Shown: piece after piece, positions 10,231 to 19,660 of the stretch | Position numbering within the stretch: position 1 is the stretch's first letter | Layout: each line of letters begins with the position of its first letter | Assembly (NCBI GenBank): GCA_013306675.1 | Contig: JABLUY010000021.1 | Location: 129,984 to 193,983, forward strand | Direction of reading: 5' to 3' | Source: Thraustochytrium sp. TN22 | Lineage: Eukaryota > Sar > Bigyra > Thraustochytrida > Thraustochytriidae | DNA length: 64,000 bases | The notes under the pieces: generated by a model | The model's input: the letters and a program-made list of their open reading frames with translations, nothing else | Databases searched by the model: none | What the model was told of the DNA's origin: nothing | Translations under genes and position numbers: made by a program

Positions 10231-12735
10231 GCAGCTCACGCCCGACGCTCTCTGTAACAAGTGGCGCACCCGCAATAGGGCTCGCGGAGAGGCTGGGTTG
10301 GACACAGGCTTTGCAGAAGGCATGCTGCTCGACTCGAGCTTGGGACGCGCCCTGCAGTGGGCGCCAGTGGGCCGGTGAGTCCATGTTCGCAGGGAAATCC
10401 GAAGACCTTGTGAACAAGGCACGCGCAGCTAGAGAGCAGTAGGTGTCCAGCACCCGTCACGAAGATCTGATGGGGAGGAGCGCGTGCATGGCACAATGCA
10501 GTGATCCATCCTCACTTCTCACGTGCGAGGGTCGAACCTGGCCCACATGCGCCACGGTGTATTGACATGGCCGCAAGCCTGGCACGTCTCGAGCACGCCC
10601 TTTTAGAAACGAGCACAAGCTCGAGTTTGAGCAAAAGCTTGTTGCGATACCCACAAGCACCGGGGTGCGCCACGAGCCGCCCACCCTCGGCGGGCCGGAG
10701 TCTGGCCGCCACCAGCGGGCCGCCGACGGGCCCAGAGGAGTCTTGCCAGTGCGGTGCCGCCCAGTGCCCTTGACCAATTTTCCCTGCGGGTGGGTAGCGG
10801 CGGTGCACAACAGCGCACAACAGCGCTTCCTGTCGTTCGCCAGCTCTGAGCTTCTCCTTTTCTTCTTGCTGCTCCTGCTCGTAGGAAACGAAGCCGAGGC
10901 ACACGCCTCACTTGGCCTTCCTCACGGGCAGCCGGTGAGCGCGCTCGCAAGCGCAGCCGCCACGCCAACTTTCCTCCTGAGCGTCAGCAGTGTGCGCCTC
11001 GCTTGCACGATGTGATCGCACGCGCGAAACGCGGCGCAGCGGCAGCCGCCTGGCTGGTGGTGGCGCACGCCGCACTGCACCGCAAGGCTTCGCAGAAGCT
11101 CTCAGCTTGCCACGCGCTGGCCGGCCAGCGAGCCTCACGAGTCACGACACCAGGCCGGCAGGCTGGTTGGCAGGAAGCTGGCGGAGTTCCTGCATCCCGT
11201 GCGCCAATCTACCTGGCGAAGGCCCGCGAAACTAATACGCCTCTGCTCGGCTCGGCTCGCCGCAGCGAAGCGAAGCGGCTGCCAGGCTCTGCTCGTGCGA
11301 GCTCCTCGGAGATCCGAGAGATAGTGTAATCCTGCCGCAGGTGAAATGTGAAGAAACCCCGTCGGCTTCGTGCTGCCTGCCTGCCTTTCGAAGTTCACTG
11401 ACACGGTCACGGGCTCGCTCGGGCTCGCTCGCTCGACCCCTCGCTCTGCCCGCGCTTCGCGGCCCCGAGAACGACCCTCGGCTCAACTCGCCGCGCCTCG
11501 AACTTCATTCCATCCGTCACCCGCGGGCCAGTTGCAGCAGTTGGCGTATGCCGTGAGCATCCAGGGCCCCCTCCCGCACCTGCGAGCCGTGTGCGCAATC
11601 GGTCCGGCCGTCCTCGCGGTCCGCCCTGCCACAGGCTCAGGCTGCCACGCCCGGCCAGAGCTGAGTCTGACTGCGAGAGAGCTCCGCCCCGGCCGCCGGC
11701 CGGTCCTTCGCCGCGAGAAACTTCGAGTCCAACTCCGCCGCGAGCCGCCGCCCGAGCGCCGCGAGTCGCCGCCAGAGCCGCCTCCGCCCGCCCTCGCGCC
11801 GGCCTCGACCTGGCGCCGGCGGAACGAGAGCCTCCAGCCTGACACGCCTGACAGTGAAGCCGCGAGGCGCGGCTCTGAACCGTGACCGCGGCGCCGTGGG
11901 GGTCGCCGTGGCCGCGCTCTTGCGGCGCTTCGCTCAGCTCGCGGCGCTTGTTCCTGGCTGCCGTTGCTGCCTGCGCCCAAGGGGAGCCTGCATGGCGTGC
12001 AGCCAGGCAAGACGGCGTAGCTGGCGCTAGCTGAGCGGGCTCGAGCGGCCGGCCGCCTCCGCTCACTCGCTCCCTTGGAGTCGCGCATCATGAGGCCTTG
12101 GTTCTGGTCAGTGCTTGCTTGCCTGGTTGCTTGCTCGCACTCGTGCGAGCGAGCTCTGTTGGAGGCTAGCTAGCTAGGCATCACCTGTCGTGCGAATTTG
12201 TCGGCCATAGTCCAGCGAAAGGTGCGACGCTAGACGTCAACATCAAGCAGGCAGGCAGGAAGGCACCCGAGCAAACAAAGCGGCAGGCAGCGGCAGGTTG
12301 AGTCACCGGCCAACCAAGCGGCTGCAGTGCCGCAGTGCTGCACTGACGTTAGTAGTACGAAGGAGACAGCGATGGTCGGATGGCGACTACTACCGCGGCC
12401 GCTTGCGCGGGACAGGGCTGGAGCGTCCCAGCGCTTGCGGACTCTCTCCTCAACAGGAGGGACACCGTTGGGTTCAGGGCGATGATCATGGTTGTTCAGG
12501 AGCTCGTCGGGCCCGACTATGCCACGTAGGCGGTCTGAGATCTTGCGGAGTTCGCCGCGCGGTCGCCACGGCTTGCTTGCGGTGGCTTCGGCTGTGTTCT
12601 GACGTCCGGCCGCGACAGCGGCGGCGGCCGCGGCGGCGAAGGAGCTTGGCCGTCCGGCCGGCGGAGGCATCCAAACCCAGAACGGTCAGACCTTCAGCAA
12701 GCAGCAAGACCACTTGTCTGCCGCCTGTCTCTCTC
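10231..12735. other. Gene-poor intergenic DNA, right part
   Basis: No supported gene. Overlapping Arg/Ala-rich frames occur on both strands without domains. Around 10583-10640 a CTCGAG/AAGCTT-rich stretch weakly mirrors the one at 9572-9660 on the other side of the R2 fragment, but the match is too poor to call flanking inverted repeats. The last few hundred bases, with the adjoining tetranucleotide repeat, should hold the promoter and 5' UTR of the second sugar porter. Confidence 0.5.
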
Positions 12736-12898
<163 letters not shown>

Positions 12899-12922
12899 GC
12901 ATCTATTGCATTGTTCGGCAGG

Positions 12923-14662
12923 ATGCTCTCCGCTGATAACAAACCGGAGGACGACCAGAACTCCCCGGCGGAGATTAGCCTCGCGCATGGCGATGTCAAG
13001 GCCACCAAGGGAGCCGGGGACACGGTCACGAAAGTACACGAGCGTCCGGAGCGCTCCTTCAACGCGTACACTGTGCTCATCATGACGGTGGCCATCATGA
13101 GCGGCCTCGTCTTCGGCCTGGACATCGGTACGGCCGCAACCATGTCAAACGACTACTTCCGGATCACCATGGGCATCCCGGTGCTGCAGTCGGGTCAGAA
13201 GGACAGCGACGAGACGACGGCGCAGATCACCATGTTCACCTACATTTTCCACCTGGCCTGCCTCGTGGGTGCGCCCTTCGGCGGCTTCATCTCGGACCGC
13301 GTGGGTCGCAAGCCCGTGATTACCATCGCCGCCACCATCTTCATGGCCGGGTCCATCTGGCAAAGCGTGGCCGGCCTCATGGAGCCGGACTTCGCGTGGA
13401 ACAGCATCATCATTGGCCGTGTGCTCGGCGGCTTTGGCCTCGGTTTCTTGCTCACCATGGCGCCCGTGTACACGAGCGAGCTGGTGCCGGGCAAGTTTCG
13501 CGGCGCGTCCATCACCATGTTCCAGTGGATGGTCACCGTGGGTATCCTCGTCATGGCCATTTACAACGACCAGATGGAGGATGTGGTCTGGGGCTGGCGC
13601 CTCGGTATTGCGCTGCAGTGCATCCCGTGCATGGTGCTCATCGTCGCCACTCTCTTCGTGCTTCCCGAGTCGCCGCGCTGGCTCGTCTCCGTGAACCGCT
13701 CCGACGAGGCGGAGCGCGCGCTCCGCAGCCTCGCCAGGGGCTCGCCCAACTCGATCGAAGTCGTCAGCAACGAGCTCAAGGAGATCCAGGACGAGGTCGA
13801 CCTCGAGCGCGATGTTGGCAAGGGCTCCTTCCTCGAGCTGTTCAGCCGCGAGAACATCCCGTCGCTTCTCTGCGGCGTGGGCATCGCCTTCTCGCAGAAT
13901 GTCACCGGCGTCAACTACCTCATGAACTTTGGCACGACCCTCTTCAACTCGCTCGGCCTCGACGCATTCACCTACGATCTCGGCCTCAAGGCCACCAACT
14001 GCGGCGCTACTCTCATCTGCCTGCCGCTCATCGACCGCTTCGGTCGCCTCTTCCTTACCCAGTGGGGCACCGTCTTTACGATCATCGCCTTCTTCCTCAT
14101 CGCCGTGGTGATTCAGGGCACTGGCGTGGACGTCACCACCGCCACTGCCGATGACACCACGCAGAGCGTGCAGCTCTTCTGCGTCGCCATCCTCTACATT
14201 TTCCAGGCGGTCTTCGCGGCCACCTGGGGCCCGCTCGCCTGGACCGTGCCGTCCGAGTGCTTCTCGCTGCGTCTGCGCGGCGTTGGCGCGGCCATCGCCA
14301 CCAGCGCCAACTTTGCCACCAACGTCGCGCTCGGCGACATTGGCTACGCGCGCATCTACAGCGCCACCGACCTCCCCATCCTCTGCTGGATTCTCGTGGC
14401 GCTCAACATCGCCATTGTCGTTCCGGTCGTCGTCTTCTTCCAGCCCGAGACCAAGGACCTCAGCCTCGAGGACCTGCGCAAGGTCTTCGCATACGAGGTT
14501 GGCGGCAACGAGGCAAAGAACCATGGCACGCTCTTCGACTTTTTCCGCCGCAACCAGCGCCAGACCCACCAGATCTTCGCCTGCCGCTCCGCCGACACCA
14601 CCATGGACTTTGAGCGCTTTGACACGGGTGCGCACTCCAAGTCTCACTCCGCCGCAGTCTAA
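12923..14662 (+). CDS. MFS sugar porter, paralogue 2
   Basis: 579 aa from the ATG at 12923 (MLSADNKPEDDQ), the first ATG after the microsatellite. It is a twelve-helix sugar porter with FGLDIGTAATMSN in helix 1, DRVGRK after helix 2, PESPRWL before the central loop, QNVTGVNY in helix 7, DRFGR after helix 8, VPSECFSLRLRG after helix 10 and PETKDLSLEDLRKVF after helix 12. It is expected in the plasma membrane and to transport a hexose or similar sugar; substrate unknown. It is paralogous to the porter on the other strand at 4408-6117, and the two are oriented head to head. The canonical Tyr of VPSEVYPLR is Phe here, and the C-terminal tail is extended by GAHSKSHSAAV. Confidence 0.95.
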   Translation: MLSADNKPEDDQNSPAEISLAHGDVKATKGAGDTVTKVHERPERSFNAYTVLIMTVAIMSGLVFGLDIGTAATMSNDYFRITMGIPVLQSGQKDSDETTAQITMFTYIFHLACLVGAPFGGFISDRVGRKPVITIAATIFMAGSIWQSVAGLMEPDFAWNSIIIGRVLGGFGLGFLLTMAPVYTSELVPGKFRGASITMFQWMVTVGILVMAIYNDQMEDVVWGWRLGIALQCIPCMVLIVATLFVLPESPRWLVSVNRSDEAERALRSLARGSPNSIEVVSNELKEIQDEVDLERDVGKGSFLELFSRENIPSLLCGVGIAFSQNVTGVNYLMNFGTTLFNSLGLDAFTYDLGLKATNCGATLICLPLIDRFGRLFLTQWGTVFTIIAFFLIAVVIQGTGVDVTTATADDTTQSVQLFCVAILYIFQAVFAATWGPLAWTVPSECFSLRLRGVGAAIATSANFATNVALGDIGYARIYSATDLPILCWILVALNIAIVVPVVVFFQPETKDLSLEDLRKVFAYEVGGNEAKNHGTLFDFFRRNQRQTHQIFACRSADTTMDFERFDTGAHSKSHSAAV

Positions 14663-15055
14663 TTATGCTAGCATCGCTCGCTTAGCCCAGTTGGACTCGC
14701 GGCGCAGGCAAGCGCTGTCCGAGTCCTTGTATGCTCTCCTCACCTTCGTTTCTTTCCTCTTCTTTCCTTCATTCATTCATCATTCATTTTTATCATTGTG
14801 GAGAACGATGCGCGATGCAATGTGCGACGTGACGTGCGCTGCGCTGCGATGCGTTGCATTGCGATGCGATGCGTTGCAATGCATTGCAATGCGATACAGT
14901 GCAATGCAACATCTTACGCAACGCAACGCAACGCATTGAAAGAAAGAGACACATCTCAGGCCATTCAAGTTCTGCTTTTTAAAAAGTTATACCCACCTGC
15001 CCAAAGGCGGGCCATGCAAAAGAGGACTACTGAAACGCAAATGCAGGGTAAGTGA
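14663..15055. other. Convergent 3' region with GCGATGC/GCAATGC simple repeat
   Basis: This lies between the stops of porter 2 and U1-70K. Positions about 14828-14938 are an imperfect repeat of 5-8 bp units such as GCGATGC, GCGTTGC, GCAATGC and CAACG. It reads similarly on both strands and can fold on itself. No gene. Confidence 0.6.
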
Positions 15056-15790
15056 TCATCGCCGTGACCCACCATAGCGGCCGTACGAAGACCCCGAAAC
15101 GGAGCCGGCATGGGGAGGACGCGCGCGGCGCACGCCGCCGCCCAGCAGCCTGGGCTTCCAGTCTTTGACGGTGCGGCCGCGCTCAATGTCAATGACGATG
15201 CGCTTGCCATTCAACACGGGCGCGGCCTTGAGTGCCTGCTTGAAGTCATCCTCACGCAGGAACTCGACAAAGCCGTAGCCACGCTTCGGGACAAGAACCA
15301 CCTTGGCAATGTCGCCAAAGCGTCGAAAGTGCTCGCGGATCTGGTCCTCGCTGGTCTTGCGCCGCAGGTTGGCCAAGAAGAGCGTGCTGTAGGCATCCTT
15401 GGTCTTCTTCTCCGGGTCGGCCTGCGGGTCCCAAGTCTTGGCGCGCTCCTGGGTCACGGCCTCGTGCTCCTCCTTTTTCTGTGCCTTGGCCTCGGCGCGC
15501 CGCCGCCGCGCCGCTGCCCGCGCCTCGGCGCGCAACGTGTGGGCGGACCTGATGACCGTCGCCTTATGTGGTGGCGGGTTCGCCCTGTCGAAGGCATCGA
15601 AGCGGTCCAGGTAGCTGGCGACGCCTGTCAGTGGCCGTGCCTCCAGGACCGCCTCGTCGCGCTTCGGCAGCGCATGCTCCGCCGCCTTGAGCGGCTTCTC
15701 CTGGAACAGTGCGTAGACGTGCTGCGGCAGGTGCATCGTCGGCGGGCCCGACGCGCCCTTGGCCACATTGCGCCGGCTGTAGCCGCGCAT
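15056..15790 (-). CDS. SNRNP70: U1 small nuclear ribonucleoprotein 70 kDa protein (U1-70K)
   Basis: 244 aa from the ATG at 15790. U1-70K binds stem-loop I of U1 snRNA and helps 5' splice-site recognition in the nucleus. The N-terminus has the U1-70K-specific layout: LPQHVYALF near residue 20, a PLTGVASYLDRF block, an Arg/Ala/Glu-rich helix, then WDPQADPEKK (human WDPHNDPNA). The RRM follows, with RNP2-like LFLANL and RNP1 RGYGFVEF, then the diagnostic IDIERGRTVKDWKPRLLGGG. The loop before RNP1 is shorter than in animals (VLVPKRGYGF). The protein ends soon after the RRM with a Gly/Ser/Arg tail and no long RS or RD/RE domain, as in other reduced U1-70Ks. An upstream frame extends through a poly-Ala GCC repeat but has no ATG. 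It shares a 298-bp divergent promoter with the receptor at 16089. Confidence 0.92.
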   Translation of the reverse strand: MRGYSRRNVAKGASGPPTMHLPQHVYALFQEKPLKAAEHALPKRDEAVLEARPLTGVASYLDRFDAFDRANPPPHKATVIRSAHTLRAEARAAARRRRAEAKAQKKEEHEAVTQERAKTWDPQADPEKKTKDAYSTLFLANLRRKTSEDQIREHFRRFGDIAKVVLVPKRGYGFVEFLREDDFKQALKAAPVLNGKRIVIDIERGRTVKDWKPRLLGGGVRRARPPHAGSVSGSSYGRYGGSRR

Positions 15791-15825
15791 GGCTGCCTGC
15801 CTCGCGAGGTGTCGCTGCCTACCGC

Positions 15826-15859
<34 letters not shown>

Positions 15860-16088
15860 GCGCACCGCGCCGCGCCGCGCCGCGCCGCGCCGCCGCGCTT
15901 CGAGGGTCTGGCAGACCGCCGCCGCCGTCGGGCGCCGTCCGGATCACGAATTCGGACACCGTCCGAAACGCCGCGGGTCCTCGCGCCGCCGCCGGGCTCC
16001 TCCACTGCAAGCCAAGTACGAGCGCGCGGCAAAGGATCATACCTCTTCAAGTCGTCCTTTCGGCCAGGCCACGCGGGCACGAACGAGC
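15791..16088. promoter_or_regulatory. Divergent promoter region with (GCC)n and GCGCC pentamers
   Basis: 298 bp separate the ATGs of U1-70K (minus) and the seven-helix receptor (plus). The region contains a pure GCC run (about 15829-15858) and a CGCGC/CGCCG pentamer run (about 15860-15896). An in-frame ATG at 15789 overlaps the U1-70K start on the opposite strand and could extend the receptor by 100 Arg/Ala-rich residues. I consider that unlikely. Confidence 0.5.
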
Positions 16089-17165
16089 ATGGCGCTGCAG
16101 ACGCGGCACCACGTGCTCACGCTGCTGAGCAAGCAGCAGGAAGAAGACCTGTGCTGGACGTGCTGGGCGCGGGCTCGACGCATCTCGCTCGGCTTTGCCG
16201 TGGCGTCGCTCGTGGTCTGCGTGTTGGCCATTGTGGGCGTGGGCGTCTTCTGGAACAAGCCCATCGCCGTGCTTTCGCAGCGGCGTTATGTGCTGGGCGT
16301 GCTCTTGTGCAGCACCTCCATTGTCATCTCCAGCCTGCTCTTCATTCTGCAGGATAGCGCGGACATGGGGGCCACGGCCATCTGCTGGTTTACGCCGCTG
16401 CTGCACTACCCGGCGCTGGCCGTCCTGCTCGCCATCATCACGGCCAAGGAGTGGCGCGTGCTGCGCCTCATGCGTGCCACGGCCAAGATGCGCCGCGCCT
16501 CCACCGACGACCGCGCCCTCTACGCCTACATGGCGTCCGCAGCGCTGATTCCACTCATTGTCGTGCTCGCCGTCAACGGCGCTGCGCAGCCCATGATCTT
16601 CATGTTCGACTTCCGCGCCTCCGACGGCCGGGCCGTCGTGTACAAGACCTGTCGGCCTGCCCCGAAGTCGGGGGTCATGCCGGCGCTCACCGAAGCCATT
16701 CTAAATCCCTTTTTGATCGTGCTCGCGACCGTGCTCACGGCCGTCAGTTTCCAGGCGCGCCGCGTCCCTACCATCGTCGGCGAGTCCCGCTACGTCTTCG
16801 TTTTCTGCGTCATTTTACTCCCGGTCCTCCTTGCCTCCACGGCAGCCTCATTCATGGCGCTCTCCGAGAGCACCCTGAAGCCCGAGGAGTATAGCCCGCT
16901 CGCCATCGTACAGCAGTGCAGTCTCTTCGTGCTGGTCGTCGCCCTCCTTACGACCTTTGTCTTCCGCAAGGCGGCCTACCTGGGCAGCTCCCAGGACGAG
17001 CTCCGCTCCACGCTGCTCTCCAGGGCAACCACAAGCGAGGGATCCTCCACGGCCTCCTCCTCCTCGATGTCCAAGGCCTCCGCAAGCAAGGCCAGCATCT
17101 CCAAGACCTCAGAACCGGACCCGGACTCGGCCGGGGAGCGCGACTCCCTGCTTGCCAACGCCTGA
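16089..17165 (+). CDS. Class C GPCR-type seven-transmembrane protein without ectodomain
   Basis: 358 aa from the ATG at 16089 (MALQTRHHVLTLL). Seven hydrophobic segments are visible at about residues 31-51, 66-86, 99-118, 145-167, 199-225, 235-260 and 275-295. The region from CWFTPLLHYPALAVLLAIIT into AKEWRVLRLM resembles helix 3 and intracellular loop 2 of GABA-B/mGlu receptors (family 3 7TM). Helix 6-7 order and a cytosolic Ser-rich tail also fit. There is no signal peptide, Venus-flytrap or Cys-rich domain: only about 30 residues precede helix 1. It could be an orphan receptor or a partner subunit, probably at the plasma membrane or an endomembrane. The Ser/Thr-rich tail (SSTASSSSMSKASASKAS) looks like a phosphorylation region. 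Ligand unknown. Confidence 0.75.
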   Translation: MALQTRHHVLTLLSKQQEEDLCWTCWARARRISLGFAVASLVVCVLAIVGVGVFWNKPIAVLSQRRYVLGVLLCSTSIVISSLLFILQDSADMGATAICWFTPLLHYPALAVLLAIITAKEWRVLRLMRATAKMRRASTDDRALYAYMASAALIPLIVVLAVNGAAQPMIFMFDFRASDGRAVVYKTCRPAPKSGVMPALTEAILNPFLIVLATVLTAVSFQARRVPTIVGESRYVFVFCVILLPVLLASTAASFMALSESTLKPEEYSPLAIVQQCSLFVLVVALLTTFVFRKAAYLGSSQDELRSTLLSRATTSEGSSTASSSSMSKASASKASISKTSEPDPDSAGERDSLLANA

Positions 17166-17465
17166 ACTGCAGCGGGACTCACGCCCGATTTTCGAGCCCT
17201 GGCGTAGTAGTGGTGGCCTACGGGTAGGCCTTGAAGACTCCAGAGCCACTGTTTTTCCTTCTTCTCTTTCGAGGTGGTGGGGCGCCAGGCCATGGCGGCC
17301 TGGAGGAGCATAAGCAGGATCACCTGGAGCCCCTCCTCCAAGATGGCCGTCGCCGCCCGCCTTGGACCTGCCTGTTGGCGCCTGTTGGCACAGCTGGTAG
17401 GGTGGTGAGGGCCAAGCGTGTCGTCTTGCAGAACAGCAACAACGACATCAAGCCGCAGCCGCGCC
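17166..17465. other. Intergenic, receptor to CCCH-Abitram gene
   Basis: 300 bp between two genes in the same orientation. It must contain the end of the receptor transcript and the promoter of the next gene. I see no distinctive element. Confidence 0.4.
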
Positions 17466-18299
17466 ATGGGCAGGGGCAGGAAGCGGGGTCCTGGCGGCGC
17501 GGAGGCGCGCGGCGCGTGCCGGCAGTGGCGCAGCGAGGGCTCCTGCCGCTTTGGAGAGGGCTGCAAGTTCGCGCACGACGCGGGGCCCGCGCATGAGGAT
17601 GGCGGCGACGCGGGTGGCTCCGGCGGCGACGCGGCGGCGACTGTCGAGGACGGTTCCTGCGTGCCTCTCTTCGAGGCGGGCGCGCCCAGCGGCGGCCCCT
17701 TCGTGCGGCCGCGACCCCTCGAGGAGCGCTCCTTCACGGTCGCCGTGGTAGAGGACGGCGTAAAGGCGTTCCAGCACGGCAATGGCCTTTTGCTTCTCCT
17801 CCTCGCCGAAGATCACCCGGTGCGCCAGGCGGCCGTGGATGGGCGCCTCAAGGCGCTCTCGTTCGCGTCTGACGATCTACGAGACATTGAGGTGAGCGGC
17901 AAGAAGAAACGCGGCTCCGTGAATGTAGCCAAGGGTCGGCCGCTCCTCTGCGCCACCTTGGACGACGGGACCTCGCTTGAGGTGCGCTCGCCAATCGCCG
18001 GCCGGGTCTTGGAGACCAACGACCGCCTTGAAGCCGAGCCTGCGCTCATTTCCTCCCGCGAGGGGTACGTGGCGATCCTCGCCGAGACGCCGAAGCAGGC
18101 CGCGCGTCGCGCTCTCTCGGCCAAGCAAGCCAAGGACAAGCCAGCATATAGTGAGCCGTCCGACTCGGCCGAGATCACGCCGGCGCTGGAGGAGACCTCC
18201 CTTATCACGGGCGGCGCAGCCTCGATCCCACCGTCTGTAGCGTCTGCAGCGGGAGAGACAGGTGGCGCAACGTCGTCACCACAAGCCGAGACTGCGTGA
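17466..18299 (+). CDS. CCCH zinc finger fused to an Abitram (FAM206A/Simiate) domain
   Basis: 277 aa from the ATG at 17466. Residues 18-37 form a canonical C-x8-C-x5-C-x3-H zinc finger (CRQWRSEGSCRFGEGCKFAH), a type that usually binds single-stranded RNA. After a Gly/Asp-rich linker, residues about 85-215 match Abitram: a beta-rich lipoyl-like fold with LAEDHPVRQ, VSGKKKRGS, SPIAGRVLETNDRL and SSREGYVAILAETPK. In animals Abitram is a small nuclear-speckle and actin-associated protein without a CCCH finger. The fusion here suggests an RNA-linked function for the domain. The C-terminal 60 residues are Ser/Ala/Glu-rich and probably disordered. The next gene, a tRNA methyltransferase, lies 233 bp downstream on the same strand. 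Confidence 0.85.
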   Translation: MGRGRKRGPGGAEARGACRQWRSEGSCRFGEGCKFAHDAGPAHEDGGDAGGSGGDAAATVEDGSCVPLFEAGAPSGGPFVRPRPLEERSFTVAVVEDGVKAFQHGNGLLLLLLAEDHPVRQAAVDGRLKALSFASDDLRDIEVSGKKKRGSVNVAKGRPLLCATLDDGTSLEVRSPIAGRVLETNDRLEAEPALISSREGYVAILAETPKQAARRALSAKQAKDKPAYSEPSDSAEITPALEETSLITGGAASIPPSVASAAGETGGATSSPQAETA

Positions 18300-18532
18300 T
18301 GGCGTTGTTGATGTAAAGATAACTTAGTTATGAATGCTGGTGCCTCCTCAAAGAAGACAAGGGTTGGCGATGGCTATCTTCGCGGTCTTGCGTCGCGGCC
18401 TCGGCGCCGTTTGATGTTGTTGTCCTGCTGCTGTACGTAACTGGAACGAACTCCTGGCGCCGCCGCCGACCGAGGGCAAAAAGCGCAACAAGGTGATCAA
18501 AGCCATCCAAGCGATAGCCATTGCTGGCTGGC

Positions 18533-19660
18533 ATGGAGGCCACCGCAGCGGAGCGAGCGGCGCTGCGCGCGCTGCGACTGCGCGCAGGCGCCCAGTACGG
18601 GCGCGTAGTGGACGCGGCGCTGCCGGGCGGCCGACTGCCGGATGGCCTGCGCGATCTGGCGGCGCGCCTCATGCGCGAGCTGCGCACGCCGCTGGACGCC
18701 TGCGTGGTGGGCGGTGCCGCGCTCGTGCCGGAGGCGGCAAGGGCCTCGGCAGTGGAGGTCGTGGTCGGCGAAGCGTCCGAGCCGCCGCAGTCGCTCACCT
18801 TTTACAAGAGCGGGCTAGCGCTCAAGGTGGTGCGCGCCCTGCAGCAGGCGCAGCAGCGCGGCCCCACGGAGGCCAAGACGAAGGAGGACAGCCCGGAGGC
18901 GCCGGCCGCGAAGAAGCGCAAGACGCGGCCCGTTCCTAGCGCGCTCTTGGAGCAGACGCGGGCAGAGGCGCTGCCGAGGTTGGAGCGCGAGCACGTGCGG
19001 TCCGTGTACGACTCCATCGCGGATCACTGGCACGGCACAAGGTACAAGGCGTGGCCTCGCGTCGAAGCCTTCGTGCGCGAACTGCCTCCAGGGTCGCTAC
19101 TGGGCGACTTTGGCTGCGGCAACGGCAAGAACCTGCCCGCCGCGGCGGTCGGCGGTCTCGGGCTCGGGTGCGACTTTAGTGTCGGCCTCGCGCGCATCTG
19201 CGCGCGCCTTGGCCACGAGGTGGCGCTGGCGGACGCCACCTGTCTGCCGTATCGCACGGGCGTCTTTGATGCTGGGCTCTCCATTGCCGTCCTGCACCAC
19301 ATCTCTTCGCCGGAACGCCGCCAGCGCCTTGTACGAGAGACCCTGCGCGCTCTTCGCCCGGGTGGCCGTGCGCTCTTTTACGCGTGGGCGCAAGAGCAAC
19401 ACGAGGGCGTCTCTGGGCACCGCTTCGACCACGCCGACGTCTTTGTCCCCTGGCACCACCGCTCAAGCGAAGTTGACGAGCAGCACCAGGAATACCCGGA
19501 GGGTGATAGCCCCGTCTTCGACCGCTACTGCCACGTCTATCGCCGCGGCGAGCTCGACGCGCTCTTTGACGCCCTGCCCAGCGTCGCCATCGAGTCCTCC
19601 TACTACGACTGTGGCAATTGGTGTGTCATTGCCTCCGTCGCTGACCCCTTTGCGCTCTAA
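18533..19660 (+). CDS. TRM9: TRM9/ALKBH8-type tRNA (uridine-34) methyltransferase
   Basis: 375 aa from the ATG at 18533. The family methylates 5-carboxymethyluridine at the wobble position of tRNAs (mcm5U), using SAM and the small partner Trm112. The catalytic half starts at about residue 150: VRSVYDSIADHWHGTRYKAW matches the TRM9 signature, followed by SAM-binding motif I GDFGCGNGKN (191-200), the acidic GCDFS loop, and the motif IV region SIAVLHHISSPERR. The C-terminal part carries Trm9-like FVPWHHR and DRYCHVYRRGEL. Residues 1-150 are an Ala/Arg-rich extension absent from yeast Trm9. It lacks the AlkB dioxygenase and RRM of animal ALKBH8 but contains a conserved-looking LTFYKSGLALKVVRALQQ helix and a KKRK nuclear-signal-like run. 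Confidence 0.9.
   Translation: MEATAAERAALRALRLRAGAQYGRVVDAALPGGRLPDGLRDLAARLMRELRTPLDACVVGGAALVPEAARASAVEVVVGEASEPPQSLTFYKSGLALKVVRALQQAQQRGPTEAKTKEDSPEAPAAKKRKTRPVPSALLEQTRAEALPRLEREHVRSVYDSIADHWHGTRYKAWPRVEAFVRELPPGSLLGDFGCGNGKNLPAAAVGGLGLGCDFSVGLARICARLGHEVALADATCLPYRTGVFDAGLSIAVLHHISSPERRQRLVRETLRALRPGGRALFYAWAQEQHEGVSGHRFDHADVFVPWHHRSSEVDEQHQEYPEGDSPVFDRYCHVYRRGELDALFDALPSVAIESSYYDCGNWCVIASVADPFAL

Noticed and set aside
9572-10640. Inverted repeats flanking the R2 fragment (GTGCTTGAG / CTCAAGCAC-like)
   Set aside because: Only short matches of about 9-12 bp, several alternative pairings, and a local TGCTTTT/AAAAGCA hairpin explains part of it. Too weak for a mobile-element end.
15789-16088. 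Extension of the seven-helix receptor to the ATG at 15789
   Set aside because: It would add 100 Arg/Ala residues encoded by GCC and GCGCC repeats, and would start on the U1-70K start codon. The ATG at 16089 gives a sensible cytosolic/extracellular head.
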